64,000 bases of DNA from Bradyrhizobium sp. CIAT3101. GTDB taxonomy: Bacteria > Pseudomonadota > Alphaproteobacteria > Rhizobiales > Xanthobacteraceae. Positions within the stretch are counted from its first letter, which is position 1; each line of letters starts with the position of its first letter. Location of the stretch: positions 6,097,001 through 6,161,000 of the forward strand of contig NZ_CP121634.1 in assembly GCF_029714945.1 (NCBI RefSeq), written 5' to 3'. The position numbers and the translations under genes are program-made. A model generated the notes under the pieces. That model saw only the letters and a list, made by a program, of their open reading frames with translations, did not search any database and was not told where the DNA came from. Of this stretch, positions 46,144 to 55,565 are shown piece by piece.

Positions 46144-47163
46144 CTAGCGCCCCTCGCCTGCATCGCGCCGGTGCGCAAACCATTCGGCGACGAAATCCAG
46201 CAAGCCTTTGCGCAGGCCCAGCGCAAAGAACAGGATGACCACGCCGAGCACGATGCCATGATATTCAGTGAAACGCGTGACGGTGTCGTTGAGCAGGAGC
46301 AGCAGCACGGTACCGACCATCGGCCCCAAAAAAGTCGAGACGCCGCCGAGCATGTTGATGAAGATGCCCTCGCCCGAGATCGTCCAGTAGGCGAACTCCG
46401 GATAGGCGCCGGAGACGAACAGCGCCATCACCATGCCGCCCATCGCGGCGAACAGCGCCGCCAGCACGAAGACCGTCAGCTTGGCGCGCCAGACGTCGAT
46501 GCCAAGGAAACTCGCGCGCGCGGCGTTGTCGCGGATCATACGCAGCGTGTAGCCGAACGGAGATTGCGCGATCTGGCGCATCGCCAGCAGGCCGAGGATC
46601 AGCAGCGCGCAGCTTGCAACATAGAGATGGACGTGATTGGCGAGATCGATGCCGAGGAACACCGGGCGCGGAATACCGCCGCGCAGGCCCTGGTCGCCGC
46701 CGGTGAAGGAGGCCCAGGACAAAATGGTCGAGTGGATCAGCATCTGGAAGGCCAGCGTGACGAAGGCGAAATAGATCTCCTTCAACCGCACGCAGATCGC
46801 GCCGATGATGGCCGCGATCATCGCGGTGATCGCGAGCGTCGCGACGAAGGCGACCGGAATGGGTACGCCGAGCTTCTGCATGATCAGGCCGAAGCTGTAG
46901 GCACCAAGGCCAAAGAACATGCCGTGACCGAACGAGGTCAAGCCGGTATAGCCGACCAGCAGATTGAGCGAGGTCGCGAACAGGCCGTAGGCCGAGCAGC
47001 GAATGACGAAATCGAGTAGCGCCTTGCTGCCCGTGAACAGCGGCAGGCTCGCCAGCACGGCGAAGGCAATCAGCGCGATCAGCACGTCGCGGTAGCGTTG
47101 CAGCACCGCGCCATCGCGCCCCGGTGCCAGCGTTTGCGCACGCCCGGCCTCCAGTTCGGTCAT
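46144..47163 (-). CDS. Branched-chain-type ABC transporter permease, LivM-like
   Basis: Permease of 339 residues with about ten membrane segments. LivM landmarks are NLLVGYTGLTSFGHGMFFGLGAYSFG near residue 65 and the C-terminal GGVSTFLGPMVGTVLLLLL. It overlaps the LivH-like gene by four bases and lies 2 bases before the livG start. Confidence 0.94.
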   Translation of the reverse strand: MTELEAGRAQTLAPGRDGAVLQRYRDVLIALIAFAVLASLPLFTGSKALLDFVIRCSAYGLFATSLNLLVGYTGLTSFGHGMFFGLGAYSFGLIMQKLGVPIPVAFVATLAITAMIAAIIGAICVRLKEIYFAFVTLAFQMLIHSTILSWASFTGGDQGLRGGIPRPVFLGIDLANHVHLYVASCALLILGLLAMRQIAQSPFGYTLRMIRDNAARASFLGIDVWRAKLTVFVLAALFAAMGGMVMALFVSGAYPEFAYWTISGEGIFINMLGGVSTFLGPMVGTVLLLLLNDTVTRFTEYHGIVLGVVILFFALGLRKGLLDFVAEWFAHRRDAGEGR

Positions 47164-48089
47164 GCCGCCTCCTTGCCGAACAGGCCGGTTGGCTTGGAGA
47201 CCAGCACGATCACCATGAACAGGTACATCAGGCCTTCCGTGAACAGGGGAAAACCGAGCGAGCCGAAGGACCTGATCAGGCCGAGCAGTAGCGCACCGAT
47301 CAGAGCGCCCAGGATCGAGCCCATGCCGCCGATCACGGTGACGATGAAGGATTCGATCAGCACCGAGAAGCCCATCCCGGGCGTCAACGACCGCACCGGC
47401 GCGGCCAGCGCGCCGGCCAGACCCGCCAGCATGCCGCCGAGCGCGAACACGCCGCCATAGATCAGGCCGGTGTTGATGCCGAGCGCAGACACCATGCCGG
47501 GATTATGCGCGGCGGCACGGATCACCTTGCCGATGCGGCTGCGCGACAGCCCGATCCCGAGCACGATCGCCGCAACAAGTGCGACACCGATCAGCAGAAG
47601 ATAATAAGGCGGCACCACGCCGCCGGCGATGAACAACGGCATCACCTGGAACGCCGCAGGCATGCCCATCGACTTGAATTCAGGTCCCCAGATGATGCGC
47701 ACGACGTCGTCGAAGATCAGCACGAAGGCATAGCAGACGAGGAGCTGCATCAGCACGTCGGCGCCATAAACGCGGCTCATGAAGACGCGCTCGAAGATCA
47801 GGCCGAGAATGGCGGTGCCGGCCGCGCCCGCCAGCATCGCCAGCGCAAAGCTATCGGTGAGATGATAGGCCGTCATCGCGAAATAAGCGCCGAACATATA
47901 GAAAGCGCCATGGCTGAAATTGACGACCTTCAGCACGCCGAATATCAGCGTCAGCCCGACCGCGACCAGGAAAAGCAGCATGCCGATGATGAGGCCGCTG
48001 GTGGTTTGCGTCACGAGGCAGGCGGAGCTGGAGAGGCAGCCGGTGAGCGCGTCGAGATCCACGGGAGCACTTTCATTGTCGTGCGCCAA
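47160..48089 (-). CDS. Branched-chain-type ABC transporter permease, LivH-like
   Basis: Permease of 309 residues with FGVLKVVNFSHGAFYMFGAYFA, the LivH signature, and VIGGMGSILGALIGALLLG near the end. The N-terminus is slightly extended (about 30 polar residues with two Cys) before the first membrane segment. It lies 63 bases after the binding-protein gene. Confidence 0.94.
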   Translation of the reverse strand: MAHDNESAPVDLDALTGCLSSSACLVTQTTSGLIIGMLLFLVAVGLTLIFGVLKVVNFSHGAFYMFGAYFAMTAYHLTDSFALAMLAGAAGTAILGLIFERVFMSRVYGADVLMQLLVCYAFVLIFDDVVRIIWGPEFKSMGMPAAFQVMPLFIAGGVVPPYYLLLIGVALVAAIVLGIGLSRSRIGKVIRAAAHNPGMVSALGINTGLIYGGVFALGGMLAGLAGALAAPVRSLTPGMGFSVLIESFIVTVIGGMGSILGALIGALLLGLIRSFGSLGFPLFTEGLMYLFMVIVLVSKPTGLFGKEAA

Positions 48090-48152
48090 AGGCGGCGCGG
48101 AAAACGAAACGAAGATGGCGGAGACGGCTGTCCGTGCCCGCCCTGCGCGTGA

Positions 48153-49412
48153 TCAGATATAACCCTTGCTCTTCTTCCACTCGGTCTCGAGCTCGAAGAT
48201 GGTCTTCCAGTCGCCCGCCTTGACCTCGGGCACGTAGGGCTCCTGCGGGATCGTGGTGCCCCAGCCGATGGCGTAACCGACCAGCGTGTGGTCGTCGCCG
48301 CGCATCGTCACGGTGCCGTCGGCGCCGAACGGGCACTTGATGGTGAGGCCCTTCAGCACCTCCGCGATCTTCTTGCCGTCGGTGGAGTTCGCTTTCTTGG
48401 CGGCGTCGGCCAGGAACATCACCGCGGTCGCGTTCTGCCACGACCAGTTGGTCGGATACTCGTTGTACTTGGCCTTGTAGGCATCGCCCCAGGCGGCGTT
48501 CTCCGGCGTGGTCGGGAACGTCTTGATGTAGCGATTGCCGGAATGAATGCCCTTGGGCAGGTTCTTCACCACGGTGAGCGCGGTGTAGTCGGCCATGTTC
48601 ACCGCGAACACCTCCATCTGCGTGAACATCGCGTAGATGTTGGCCTGATCGATATAGGAGGTGAGATCGCCGCCCCACAGGCAGGAGTACAGTGCCTGCG
48701 GCTTGGCCTGCAGGATCTTCGTCACGACCTCGGTGTAGTCGGGCTGGAACAGTTTTGGCCAGGATTCGCTGATGACCTCGACGTCGGGCGCGAAGCGCTT
48801 GAGATACAGCGTGAACTCGCCGGTGGTGTCGCGGCCATAGGCGTAGTCCGGCGAGCAGGTCGCCCACTTCTTCAGGCCCTTGGCTTTCGCTATCGCAGCC
48901 GCGTAGCTGCCGCCGACGATGGAATCGTGAATGCCCTGGCGCACACAGCGGAACGCGTTCGGGATGTGCTGCTTCGGATCGGCCGTCAACGAGGACGCCT
49001 CCGAGCAAGTGTGGACGCAGAGCACGCCGAGATCGCGCGCAACTTCGTGAACCGCGAACGAACCGGACGACGCCTCGCCGTCGATCAGCCATTCGCAGCC
49101 ATCGGTATTGACGAGCTCGCGTGCGACGCGGGCGGCTTCCTGCGGCTGGCCCTTGGAATCACGGATCACCATCTCGATCTGCCGGCCCGCGAGACCACCG
49201 GCGGCGTTGACCTTGTCGACCTCGAGCATCACCGCATTGCGCGACGACGTGCCGAGCTGTGCGACGCGGCCCGACAAAATCGTCGGCATGCCGATCTTGA
49301 TGGTCTTGGCCTGTGCGCGTGCCACCCATGGGGCGGCAAACGTCATCGCGCCGGCGCCCATCAGCGCCAGTGTCGAACGGCGGCTGATGCCCCGCGTGCG
49401 AGTTCTCGTCAT
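48153..49412 (-). CDS. Branched-chain-type ABC transporter substrate-binding protein
   Basis: Periplasmic protein of 419 residues from the LivK-like family. A twin-arginine-type signal (RRSTLALMGAGAMTFAAPWVARA) is cut near ARA-QAK, followed by IKIGMPTILSGRVAQLG. It is the first gene of the importer operon, divergent from the CoA ligase. The 21-bp palindrome at 49520-49540 lies in the shared upstream region. Confidence 0.93.
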   Translation of the reverse strand: MTRTRTRGISRRSTLALMGAGAMTFAAPWVARAQAKTIKIGMPTILSGRVAQLGTSSRNAVMLEVDKVNAAGGLAGRQIEMVIRDSKGQPQEAARVARELVNTDGCEWLIDGEASSGSFAVHEVARDLGVLCVHTCSEASSLTADPKQHIPNAFRCVRQGIHDSIVGGSYAAAIAKAKGLKKWATCSPDYAYGRDTTGEFTLYLKRFAPDVEVISESWPKLFQPDYTEVVTKILQAKPQALYSCLWGGDLTSYIDQANIYAMFTQMEVFAVNMADYTALTVVKNLPKGIHSGNRYIKTFPTTPENAAWGDAYKAKYNEYPTNWSWQNATAVMFLADAAKKANSTDGKKIAEVLKGLTIKCPFGADGTVTMRGDDHTLVGYAIGWGTTIPQEPYVPEVKAGDWKTIFELETEWKKSKGYI

Positions 49413-49519
49413 CTTCCCCTCCCTCTTTCGGGTCGGCGTTTCCTGATCCCTGTCGGAGATCGTCTCGTCTCCGTAGGCATGAGGATTTCAGAGCAAGGGG
49501 GGTGACGTCAAGCCAATTA

Positions 49520-49540
49520 TGAATTATGAGTCAGAATTCA
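49520..49540. promoter_or_regulatory. Near-perfect 21-bp palindrome, probable TetR operator
   Basis: Arms TGAATT and AATTCA, with inner TGA and TCA, pair at nine of ten positions around a central G. It lies in the AT-rich centre of the 171-base gap between the importer and CoA ligase genes. The TetR regulator encoded downstream of the ligase is the likely binder and would control both directions. Confidence 0.7.
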
Positions 49541-49583
49541 CCAACCGAGGAAACAGGGCCATAACTGGCCCAATGCCCGTCAA

Positions 49584-51077
49584 ATGATCAATCTTTCGAG
49601 CTTCATCGCCTTTCACGCCCGGCAAACGCCGGACCGGCCCGCGCTGAAATACCGCGGCGAGGCTATTTCCTACGCCGCCTTCGACGCGCGCGTCCGACAG
49701 GCCGCGGGCTGGCTTACGGCCCAGGGCATCGGGGCGGGCGACGTCGTGGCCGTCCTGCTGAAGAACAGCGCGGCGTTCCTGGAGCTCGTCTTCGCCGCCA
49801 GCCATCTCGGCGCGGTGTTGTTGCCGATCAATTTTCGGCTCTCGCGCGATGAGGTCAGCTACATCGTCGGCAATGCCGGGGCGCGGCTGCTGATCGTCGA
49901 CGAGGAATTGGCGGCGAATGCAGCCGGCGCGACGATTGTCGTACTCGACGAAGCCGCGCAGCAGAGCGTGACGCGGCTTGCGAGTGACGCGCCCCCGGCT
50001 CCGATGCATGTGCGCCAGCCATCCGACCTGATGCGGCTGATGTACACTTCGGGCACGACCGACCGCCCCAAGGGCGTCATGCTGACTTACGACAATTTCT
50101 ATTGGAAGTCGGCGGACCAGACCATCGCGCTAGGCCTCAGCGCCGATACGCGCCTGCTCGTCGTCGGCCCGCTCTATCACGTCGGCGCGCTCGATTTGCC
50201 CGGCATCGCCGTGCTCTGGCATGGCGGCTTCATCCATATCGAACGCAATTTCGAGCCGGAGACCGCGCTTGCGGCGATCGCCGACGACAGGCTCAACGCT
50301 GCATGGTTCGCGCCCGTCATGACCACGGCGATGCTCACCTGCCCGACCCGCGATCGCTACGACGTCTCGAGCCTGAAATGGGCGATCGGCGGCGGCGAGA
50401 AGACGCCGGAGCAGCGCATCCGTGCCTTCTCCGAGTATTTCCGCAATGCGCGTTACATCGATGCCTATGGCCTGACCGAGACCGTGGGCGGCGACACCTT
50501 TATGGAAGCCGGCCGCGAGATCGAGAAGATCGGCTCGACCGGCCGCGCCATTGCCCATGTCGAGATCGAGATCCGCGACGAGGACGGCAAGACGCTGCCG
50601 CCGAACGTCAACGGCGAGATCTGCCTGCGCGGACCGAAGATCACACGCGGCTACTGGAAGGATCCGGAGAAGACGGCGTCTGCCTTTTTCGACGACTGGT
50701 TCCGCAGCGGTGACATCGGCTATCTCGACGACGACGGCTTTCTGTATCTGACCGACCGCAAGAAGGACATGATCATCTCCGGCGGCGAGAACATCGCCTC
50801 CTCCGAAGTCGAGCGCGTGATCTACGATCTGCCTGAAGTACGCGAGGTCGCGGTGATCGGCCTGCGCGATGCACGCTGGGGCGAGCGTCCCGTCGCCATT
50901 GTCGTGCTGACCGAAGGCACAAGCCTTGCGCTCCTTGCCCTGACCGAGCACTGCCGCGCACGATTGGCGAGCTTCAAGGTACCGAAAGAGCTGATCATCC
51001 GCGACAGCCTGCCGCGCAATCCGTCGGGTAAAATTCTCAAGCGCGTGCTGCGCGCCGAGCTGGAGACGTCTGAATGA
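49584..51077 (+). CDS. Acyl-CoA synthetase (AMP-forming, class I adenylate-forming)
   Basis: Ligase of 497 residues that activates a carboxylic acid to its CoA ester. The AMP-binding P-loop is YTSGTTDRPKGVMLTY (about 154-169), then YGLTET, the hinge TDRKKDMIISGGENI and the catalytic lysine in NPSGKILKR. The substrate may be a fatty or aromatic acid. It overlaps the TetR gene by four bases, and the monooxygenase follows, suggesting degradation of a ketone-containing compound. Confidence 0.92.
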   Translation: MINLSSFIAFHARQTPDRPALKYRGEAISYAAFDARVRQAAGWLTAQGIGAGDVVAVLLKNSAAFLELVFAASHLGAVLLPINFRLSRDEVSYIVGNAGARLLIVDEELAANAAGATIVVLDEAAQQSVTRLASDAPPAPMHVRQPSDLMRLMYTSGTTDRPKGVMLTYDNFYWKSADQTIALGLSADTRLLVVGPLYHVGALDLPGIAVLWHGGFIHIERNFEPETALAAIADDRLNAAWFAPVMTTAMLTCPTRDRYDVSSLKWAIGGGEKTPEQRIRAFSEYFRNARYIDAYGLTETVGGDTFMEAGREIEKIGSTGRAIAHVEIEIRDEDGKTLPPNVNGEICLRGPKITRGYWKDPEKTASAFFDDWFRSGDIGYLDDDGFLYLTDRKKDMIISGGENIASSEVERVIYDLPEVREVAVIGLRDARWGERPVAIVVLTEGTSLALLALTEHCRARLASFKVPKELIIRDSLPRNPSGKILKRVLRAELETSE

Positions 51078-51715
51078 CGCAAGCGAATGCCAAGGTCACG
51101 AAGCTCAATCGTGTCGAGCGCAACGCCTGGACCAAGCAGAAGATCTTTGACGCCGCGACCAAGGTCGTCGGCAAGCATGGCTATGCCGAAGCTTCCGTCG
51201 CCCGGATCACCGAAGAAGCCGGCGTCGCGCAAGGCACGTTCTACAATCATTTCGAGAACCGGCAGGAACTGCTCGACCAGCTCTTGCCCAAGATCGGCCT
51301 CGACATGGTCGAGTTCATCCGCGCCCGCACGGGCACGGCGGACGCGGCACGACAGGAGATCGCGCGTTTCTCCGCCTTCTTCGACTTCATCCGTGAGGTG
51401 CCGGAATTCCTGCGCATCCTCAACGAGGCCGAGTTCTTCGCACCGATCGGCTACCAGAAGCATCTCGACAATATCTCGGTCGCCTATGTCCGCATCTTGC
51501 GTCGCGCGCGAGGGTCAGGCGCAATCGCGGATTACAGCGACGAGGAGTTCGAGGCGATCGTGCACATGCTGATGGGCTCGCGTGGATATCTCAGCCGACG
51601 CTATTCCTATTCGGCCGACGGCGTCACCGCCGTGCCGGACCACGTCATCTCCGCCTATCGCAAGCTGATGACGCGCGGCCTCTTCAGTGCATCCGGAGAT
51701 CAGGACACGCCATGA
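51074..51715 (+). CDS. TetR-family transcriptional regulator
   Basis: Regulator of 213 residues. The N-terminal helix-turn-helix reads ASVARITEEAGVAQGTFYNHFENRQELL (about 40-67); the helical ligand domain has no recognisable subgroup. It is translationally coupled to the ligase upstream and overlaps the monooxygenase start by four bases. The palindrome at 49520-49540 is its likely operator, with an acyl-CoA or aromatic compound as inducer (inference). Confidence 0.93.
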   Translation: MTQANAKVTKLNRVERNAWTKQKIFDAATKVVGKHGYAEASVARITEEAGVAQGTFYNHFENRQELLDQLLPKIGLDMVEFIRARTGTADAARQEIARFSAFFDFIREVPEFLRILNEAEFFAPIGYQKHLDNISVAYVRILRRARGSGAIADYSDEEFEAIVHMLMGSRGYLSRRYSYSADGVTAVPDHVISAYRKLMTRGLFSASGDQDTP

Positions 51716-53622
51716 ACATCGAGTCTCCCCGCCAGCCGCTCGACCTCGCCTCGGCGATTGCCGAAGCCGACATCCGCTGCCTGCTGATGGTGCTGGTGCA
51801 CATGACCGGCGACACGCGCTGGCTCGAACCGCCCTATCTGCCCAAGCGCGACATCCGTCTCATCCCCGACCCCGAGGCCGGCGTGCCCCGCGAGATCCAG
51901 GATGAAATCCGCGCCGCCGTCGTCAAGCTGTTTGCCGATGGCACCCCGACGCCTGTCATCACCGATCCCGGCGAAGAGCTGCTGCTGAAGATGATGCGCG
52001 CGTGCCTCGGCGAAAACGTCGCGCCGGAATATGCACCGCTGATGCGCGAGGAGATGGGCTTTGTGTCGCGCGAGCCGCGCTGGACCAAGCAGCCTTCGGA
52101 CGGAAAGCTTGCGGACCAGCACGTTCTGATCGTCGGCGCCGGCGTCTGTGCCATCGCGCTCGGCGTGGCGCTCGGCCATCTCGGCATCCCCTACACCATC
52201 GTCGAGAAGAACGCCGAACTCGGCGGCACCTGGTGGATCAACCGCTATCCCGGCTGCGGCGTCGACACGCCCAACCACTCCTATTCCTACTCGTTCGGCT
52301 CCGGCAATGCGTGGACGCGCTATTTCTGCCAGCGCGAGGAGCTGCTCGGCTATCTGCTCAAGGTCGCCGACGAATACGGCATCCGCAAGCATCTGCGCGT
52401 CAACACCGAGCTGACGGCATCGCGCTGGGACGACGGCAAGCGGCGCTGGATCTCGACGCTGAAGACGCAGGCGGGCGACGAGACCTTCGAATCCACCGCG
52501 CTGGTCTCGGCCATCGGGCAGCTCAACGATCCCTCACGCGCCCACTTCAAGGGCGAAGAAAACTTCAAAGGCACGATCCTTCACTCGGCGCTGTGGTCGG
52601 ACGACATCAAGCTCGACGGCAAGCATGTCGCCGTGATCGGCACCGGCGCGACGTCGATGCAGCTGGTGCCGGCGATCGCGGGCCGTGTCGCCTCGGTCAC
52701 CGTCTACCAACGCAGCGCGCAGTGGGCACGACCGGTGAAGGGCTATGCCGACCCGATCAGCGAAGGCGCGCGCTGGCTGCTCGCGCACCTTCCGTTCTAT
52801 GTGCAGTGGTACCGCTTCAACATGTTCTGGCGCTATGGCGACGGCTTGCTGCCGTTCCTGCGCAAGGACCCGGCCTGGCCGCATCCGGAGCGTGCCGTCA
52901 ACAAGGGCAACGACCGGCATCGTCAGGAGCTGACCGACTTCATCCTCACCGAGCTGAAGGACCGGCCCGACCTGATCGAAAAATGCGTGCCGAGCTATCC
53001 GCCATACGGCAAGCGCATCCTGCTCGACAACAATTGGTTCAAGACCTTGACGCGCGACAATGTCGAGCTGGTCACCGACGCGATCGACCATTTTGATGAA
53101 AGCGGCATCGTCGCCGCCGACGGTGAGCGCCGTCCCGCCGACATCATCGTCGTCGCGACCGGCTTCAAAGTGACGGAGATGGCCGCGCGCCTCAACATCA
53201 GCGGTCGCGACGGCAGGAATTTGCGCGAGGCCTGGGCCAACGACAATCCGACAGCATTCCTCGGTCTCACCGTGCCAGATTTCCCCAACTTCTTCTGCAT
53301 GCTCGGCCCGAACTCAGGGCCGGCTCATGGCGGCAGCGTCATCTTCCAGTCCGAATGCCAGAGCCGTTACATCTCCGCCTGCCTCGTTAACATGATCGAG
53401 CACGACGTCGCCGCCATCGACGTCCGCCCGGACGTGCTCGACGACTATGTCCGCAAGGTCGATACCGAGCACGAGGCGATGATCTGGACCCATCCGGGCA
53501 TGAGCACCTACTACCGCAACGCGAGCGGCCGCGTGTTTTCGGCGATGCCGTGGCGTTTCGTGGACTACTGGCGCATGACGCACGATCCGGATCTCGAGCA
53601 GTACCGGTTGACGAAGGCGTAA
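51712..53622 (+). CDS. FAD-dependent monooxygenase, Baeyer-Villiger type
   Basis: Flavin monooxygenase of 636 residues. About 135 N-terminal residues precede the FAD-binding motif VGAGVCAIALG; this extension and the length match 4-hydroxyacetophenone monooxygenase-like enzymes. GGTWWINRYPGCGVDTPNH is typical of Baeyer-Villiger enzymes. The fingerprint reads FKGTILHSALWS (285-296), with Ser where Pro or Asp is usual. The NADPH-binding motif is VIGTGATSMQL. It would convert a ketone to an ester or lactone. Confidence 0.88.
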   Translation: MNIESPRQPLDLASAIAEADIRCLLMVLVHMTGDTRWLEPPYLPKRDIRLIPDPEAGVPREIQDEIRAAVVKLFADGTPTPVITDPGEELLLKMMRACLGENVAPEYAPLMREEMGFVSREPRWTKQPSDGKLADQHVLIVGAGVCAIALGVALGHLGIPYTIVEKNAELGGTWWINRYPGCGVDTPNHSYSYSFGSGNAWTRYFCQREELLGYLLKVADEYGIRKHLRVNTELTASRWDDGKRRWISTLKTQAGDETFESTALVSAIGQLNDPSRAHFKGEENFKGTILHSALWSDDIKLDGKHVAVIGTGATSMQLVPAIAGRVASVTVYQRSAQWARPVKGYADPISEGARWLLAHLPFYVQWYRFNMFWRYGDGLLPFLRKDPAWPHPERAVNKGNDRHRQELTDFILTELKDRPDLIEKCVPSYPPYGKRILLDNNWFKTLTRDNVELVTDAIDHFDESGIVAADGERRPADIIVVATGFKVTEMAARLNISGRDGRNLREAWANDNPTAFLGLTVPDFPNFFCMLGPNSGPAHGGSVIFQSECQSRYISACLVNMIEHDVAAIDVRPDVLDDYVRKVDTEHEAMIWTHPGMSTYYRNASGRVFSAMPWRFVDYWRMTHDPDLEQYRLTKA

Positions 53623-53636
53623 ACCTCACCACATCG

Positions 53637-54752
53637 TCAGGCCGCGAGCCCACTCCCCACCGGCGCAAAGTCCATCCCGAGACTCTCCGCGACCGCCTTG
53701 TTGGTGATGCGGCCGCGATGCACGTTCAGCCCATTGCGCAGATGCGGATTTTCCAGCACGGCGGCAAAGCCCTTGGCAGCGAGCATCAAACCGAACGGCA
53801 GCGTCGCATTGTTCAGCGCCTGGCTCGACGTCACCGGCACCGCGCCCGGCATGTTGGCCACGCAGTAATGCACGACGCCATCGATCTCGTAGGTCGGCTC
53901 CGCATGCGTGGTCGCATGCGAGGTCTCGAAGCAGCCGCCCTGGTCGATCGCAACATCGACCAGCACGGCCCCCGGCCGCATCGATTTGAGCATCGCGCGC
54001 GTCACGAGCTTTGGCGCGCTGGCGCCGGGCACCAGCACCGCGCCGATCACGACATCGGCGGAAAACACCTCCTCCTCGACCGCCTCGATGGTCGAGAAAC
54101 GGGTGCGCACCCGCCCGAGAAAGACGTCGTCCAGCTCACGAAGACGAGGAATCGAGCGGTCGATCACAGTGACTTCGGCACCGAGGCCTGCCGCCATGCG
54201 CGCGGCCTGAGTTCCCACCACGCCGCCCCCGAGCACGACGACGCGCGCCGGCTGCACGCCGGGCACACCACCGAGCAGCAGCCCGCGACCGCCGGCCGAC
54301 CGCTTGAGCGCGGCGCCGGCGGCCTCGATGGCGAGGCGGCCGGCGACTTCGCTCATCGGCGCGAGCAGGGGGAGGTGACCGGCCGCGTCGGTGACGGTTT
54401 CATAGGCGACCGCGGTGCAGCCGGACGTAAGCAGGCCCTTGGCCTGTTCGGGATCCGGCGCAAGATGGAGGTAGGTGAACAGGATCTGGCCTTCGCGGAG
54501 CTGGGCCCATTCGCTCTTCTGCGGCTCCTTCACCTTCACGATCATGTCGGACTTGGCAAAGATGTCGCGTGCGCTCGCGGCGATGGAGGCCCCTGCCCGC
54601 TGATAGACCTCGTCGGACGCGCCGATGCCGCTGCCGGCGCCAGTCTCGACCGTCACTTCATGTCCGGCTGCGACGTATTCGCGGACGGCGCCCGGGGTGA
54701 GCCCGACGCGATATTCCTGAACCTTGATCTCCTTGGGCACACCGACACGCAT
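53637..54752 (-). CDS. ald: Alanine dehydrogenase
   Basis: NAD-dependent alanine dehydrogenase of 371 residues, interconverting L-alanine and pyruvate plus ammonia. It begins MRVGVPKEIKVQEYRVGLTP, has the catalytic His in FTYLHLAPD and the NAD motif VVVLGGGVVGTQAARMAAGLGA. The ATG at 54752 has an AAGGAG site six bases upstream, which decides the start. It diverges from an Lrp-type regulator, as aldR does in rhizobia. Confidence 0.96.
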   Translation of the reverse strand: MRVGVPKEIKVQEYRVGLTPGAVREYVAAGHEVTVETGAGSGIGASDEVYQRAGASIAASARDIFAKSDMIVKVKEPQKSEWAQLREGQILFTYLHLAPDPEQAKGLLTSGCTAVAYETVTDAAGHLPLLAPMSEVAGRLAIEAAGAALKRSAGGRGLLLGGVPGVQPARVVVLGGGVVGTQAARMAAGLGAEVTVIDRSIPRLRELDDVFLGRVRTRFSTIEAVEEEVFSADVVIGAVLVPGASAPKLVTRAMLKSMRPGAVLVDVAIDQGGCFETSHATTHAEPTYEIDGVVHYCVANMPGAVPVTSSQALNNATLPFGLMLAAKGFAAVLENPHLRNGLNVHRGRITNKAVAESLGMDFAPVGSGLAA

Positions 54753-54886
54753 CCTCAGCTCCTTTTTGATTCCCCCCATGATCGTAGCGACGAGGCCGGT
54801 TTGGTTTCGTGCAAATATCCGCTAGCTTTGGCCGTCCCGCGCCGGTTTCCGGCGCGCAAACGTCCTTTCACGCTGGAAACGAAACC

Positions 54887-55366
54887 TTGGCCCTCGACCG
54901 GAAAGATCTCGCGATTCTCGCGGAACTCACGACCAACGCGCGCGCCAGCCACACCGAGCTCGCCAACAAGGTCGGCCTCTCCAGCACCGCGCTGGCGCGG
55001 CGGCAGAAGACGCTGGAGGATGATGGCTACATCCAGGCTTACCAGGCCGCGCTCGATCTGGCGCAATTCGGCCTCACCACCACGGTGCTTGTGCGCATCG
55101 CGCTGGAGAGCCAGAGCGACGAGGCGCTGAAGGCGTTCGAGGCGGAGGTGGTGAAGTGCCCCTCCGTAGTGCGCTGCTTCCTGATGTCGGGCACCGACGA
55201 CTACATCCTGATCGTGCTCGCCCGCGACATCCAGGATTTCGAGCGTATCCATCGCACCGAGCTGTCGCGCCTGCCGCGCGTGGCGCGGGTGCAATCGAGC
55301 TTCGCGCTGCGCGAGGTCGTCAATCGCGCGGTGCCGACGGTGGTGTTCGGCGAGACGAAGCGGTAG
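54887..55366 (+). CDS. Lrp/AsnC-family transcriptional regulator (AldR-like)
   Basis: Regulator of about 159 residues with an N-terminal helix-turn-helix (ARASHTELANKVGLSSTALARRQKTLEDDGYI) and a C-terminal RAM domain (VVKCPSVVRCFLMSGTDDYILIVLA). I favour the TTG at 54887, which gives the standard MALDRKDLAIL start with a GGAA site. The frame is open to a GTG at 54809 that has no ribosome site. It probably activates the divergent ald gene in response to alanine. Confidence 0.88.
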   Translation: MALDRKDLAILAELTTNARASHTELANKVGLSSTALARRQKTLEDDGYIQAYQAALDLAQFGLTTTVLVRIALESQSDEALKAFEAEVVKCPSVVRCFLMSGTDDYILIVLARDIQDFERIHRTELSRLPRVARVQSSFALREVVNRAVPTVVFGETKR

Positions 55367-55565
55367 CCGAGTCGTCCACGGCGCGTGCGGTCGCGCCGTC
55401 AAGCGCATCACTTCACAGTCGCATTCATTCCGCCATCAAAGATAATTGAGGCCAATTCAGCCGAACGGTTGAGGCGCAACGGGCGCCTTCGCGGACCTAT
55501 GAAGGTGTGCAGCATCGCCGTTTTCGCGATCCGTTTCATACAACCTTTCGGTTTTGAGGTCTTCG

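Noticed and set aside
45389..46183. A single fused LivG-LivF polypeptide
   Set aside because: The region between the two recognisable ATPase parts is out-of-frame LivG sequence; the fusion comes from a one-base frameshift, not a gene fusion.
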